From G020353115 sp964640125 (GTDB lineage Bacteria > Bacteroidota > Bacteroidia > Bacteroidales > VadinHA17), in contig CAZXGG010000115.1 of the NCBI GenBank assembly GCA_964640125.1, positions 1-6,905 on the forward strand: DNA of 6,905 nt, given 5' to 3'. Positions within the stretch are counted from its first letter, which is position 1. Each line of letters starts with the position of its first letter. Positions 6,321-6,905 of this stretch are shown here, piece after piece. The translations under genes were made by a program, and so were the position numbers. The notes beneath the pieces are model-generated. The model did not search any database and was not told the origin of the DNA. It saw nothing but the letters and a program-made list of their open reading frames with translations.

Positions 6321-6399
6321 GTCCGCCGACTATGTCGGCTGAAGTCCGAAGTCTTCTTCGGCAGCCGAAACCTAGGTGAAGGCTGCGACGCAGGCGGAT
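6321..6399. repeat. Cloverleaf-like palindromic cluster
   Basis: An outer stem GTCCGCC (6321-6327)/GGCGGAT (6393-6399) with one G-T pair encloses three hairpins: GCCGAC-TAT-GTCGGC (6325-6339, sharing bases with the outer stem), CCGAAG-TCTT-CTTCGG (6346-6361), and GCAGCC/GGCTGC (6361-6366/6381-6386) around the palindrome ACCTAGGT. It is much more GC-rich than its surroundings. It resembles the short palindromic intergenic repeats that recur in Bacteroidota genomes. It is not a tRNA: no D-arm or T-arm consensus is present. Confidence 0.5.
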
Positions 6400-6495
6400 C
6401 ACTCTTCACTTTTTACCCGAACACCGATAAACGATTTTTTTTAATTATTTTGTATTCCTGTTTGGTTCAGTATCAACCCGAAACAATCCTGGACA

Positions 6496-6905
6496 ATGAG
6501 GTTGCAAAAATCAAGCCTGACCGGATTCATCATCCTGCTCCTGGCTATTTTCAGTGTGGTATTCCACCTTATCTTTTACAACACATTCGAATACCACCGG
6601 GATGAGCTGTTGTATTTCTCGCTGGGGACCCATCCGGCAGCCGGCTATGCCACAACACCTCCCCTGATCGGTTGGCTGGCATTTGTACTGATCAAGGTTC
6701 TGGGTTACTCCCTGTTTACTGTAAAACTTGTACCGGCACTCTTCAGCGGAGTCATGGTGTTGCTGGGAGCTGCCATAGCAAAAGAGTTGGGAGGGAAAGA
6801 GTATGCAAGGATACTGGCTGCAATTTCAATGATCGTGCCTCCCCTCATGCTGCGTGCATTCTTCCTTTTCCAACCGGTCTTCCTCGATATCTTCTTCTGG
6901 ACACT
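6496..6905 (+). CDS. GT39/PMT_2-type membrane glycosyltransferase, N-terminal part
   Basis: The first 136 codons are present; the frame is open to the right edge. ATG at 6496 is the first start after an in-frame stop at 6442. Residues 8-28 form TM1, followed by FEYHRDELLYFSLG (31-44), in which D36-E37 is the acidic pair in the first extracytoplasmic loop that carries the catalytic Asp in PMT/ArnT-like enzymes. YATTPPLIGWLA (51-62) matches the conserved aromatic-x(3)-PPL segment. Further TM segments are about 57-70, 78-98 and 104-118. Family members move sugars from polyprenyl-phosphate donors to lipid or protein acceptors at the membrane surface; full length is about 500 residues. Substrate cannot be told from this part. 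A poor -7 match (TTATTTTG, 6445-6452) lies upstream. The codons look richer in G and C than those of the permease. Confidence 0.85.
   Translation, partial: MRLQKSSLTGFIILLLAIFSVVFHLIFYNTFEYHRDELLYFSLGTHPAAGYATTPPLIGWLAFVLIKVLGYSLFTVKLVPALFSGVMVLLGAAIAKELGGKEYARILAAISMIVPPLMLRAFFLFQPVFLDIFFWT

Larger units (their letters stand above)
5621..6495. other. Non-coding repeat-rich intergenic region
   Basis: I see no convincing gene in this stretch of 875 bases. It contains the lipoprotein upstream region (to about 5700), two purine-rich heptanucleotide repeat tracts, a tandem pair of small hairpins, an inverted-repeat element of about 200 bases, a palindromic cluster, and the AT-rich upstream region of the glycosyltransferase (about 6400-6495). 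These are listed separately. Confidence 0.7.

Noticed and set aside
6321..6399. Possible tRNA gene
   Set aside because: Size and outer stem fit, but the D-loop and T-loop consensus (GGTTCGA-type) are absent and one hairpin shares bases with the outer stem.
6261..6605. 114-codon plus-strand frame
   Set aside because: It runs through the palindromic cluster and overlaps the start of the clearly coding glycosyltransferase in another frame; no protein family features.

Overview
The window looks like chromosomal DNA of a Bacteroidota bacterium, most likely from the Bacteroidales/Marinilabiliales side (an inference). The evidence is a secreted beta-rich adhesin with a SprB-type repeat, an FtsX/MacB-type permease of the roughly 800-residue double-domain form common in this phylum, weak or absent Shine-Dalgarno sequences, and promoter-like elements resembling the Bacteroidota -7 box (TAnnTTTG).

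Layout. Positions 1-2558 (minus strand) hold the N-terminal 852 codons of a large secreted adhesin that runs off the left edge. The ORF is open throughout and begins at GTG. Positions 2559-2797 are a divergent intergenic region. It holds two outward-facing copies of TTATCTTTAT that form an inverted repeat, a plus-strand intrinsic terminator lying before the next gene (so a possible short RNA or attenuated leader), and a second promoter-like pair. Positions 2798-5209 (plus) encode a complete ABC-type permease with no ATPase gene in view. Convergent with it, only 15 bases away, is a 131-residue lipoprotein (5225-5620, minus). A hairpin at the junction overlaps both stop codons. Positions 5621-6495 carry no convincing gene. 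They hold short repeat families: heptanucleotide tandem repeats, tandem small hairpins, an inverted-repeat element of about 200 bases with a minus-strand terminator, and a cloverleaf-like palindromic cluster. Positions 6496-6905 (plus) are the first 136 codons of a GT39/PMT-type membrane glycosyltransferase cut by the right edge.

The four genes do not form one operon: the strand order is -, +, -, +. The common theme is the cell envelope and surface (adhesin, permease, lipoprotein, lipid-linked sugar transferase), but nothing in the sequence links them in one pathway. I found no clear new defence or mobile system. The most interesting signals are the terminator/anti-terminator-like arrangement upstream of the permease and the structured repeats at 5730-6400.
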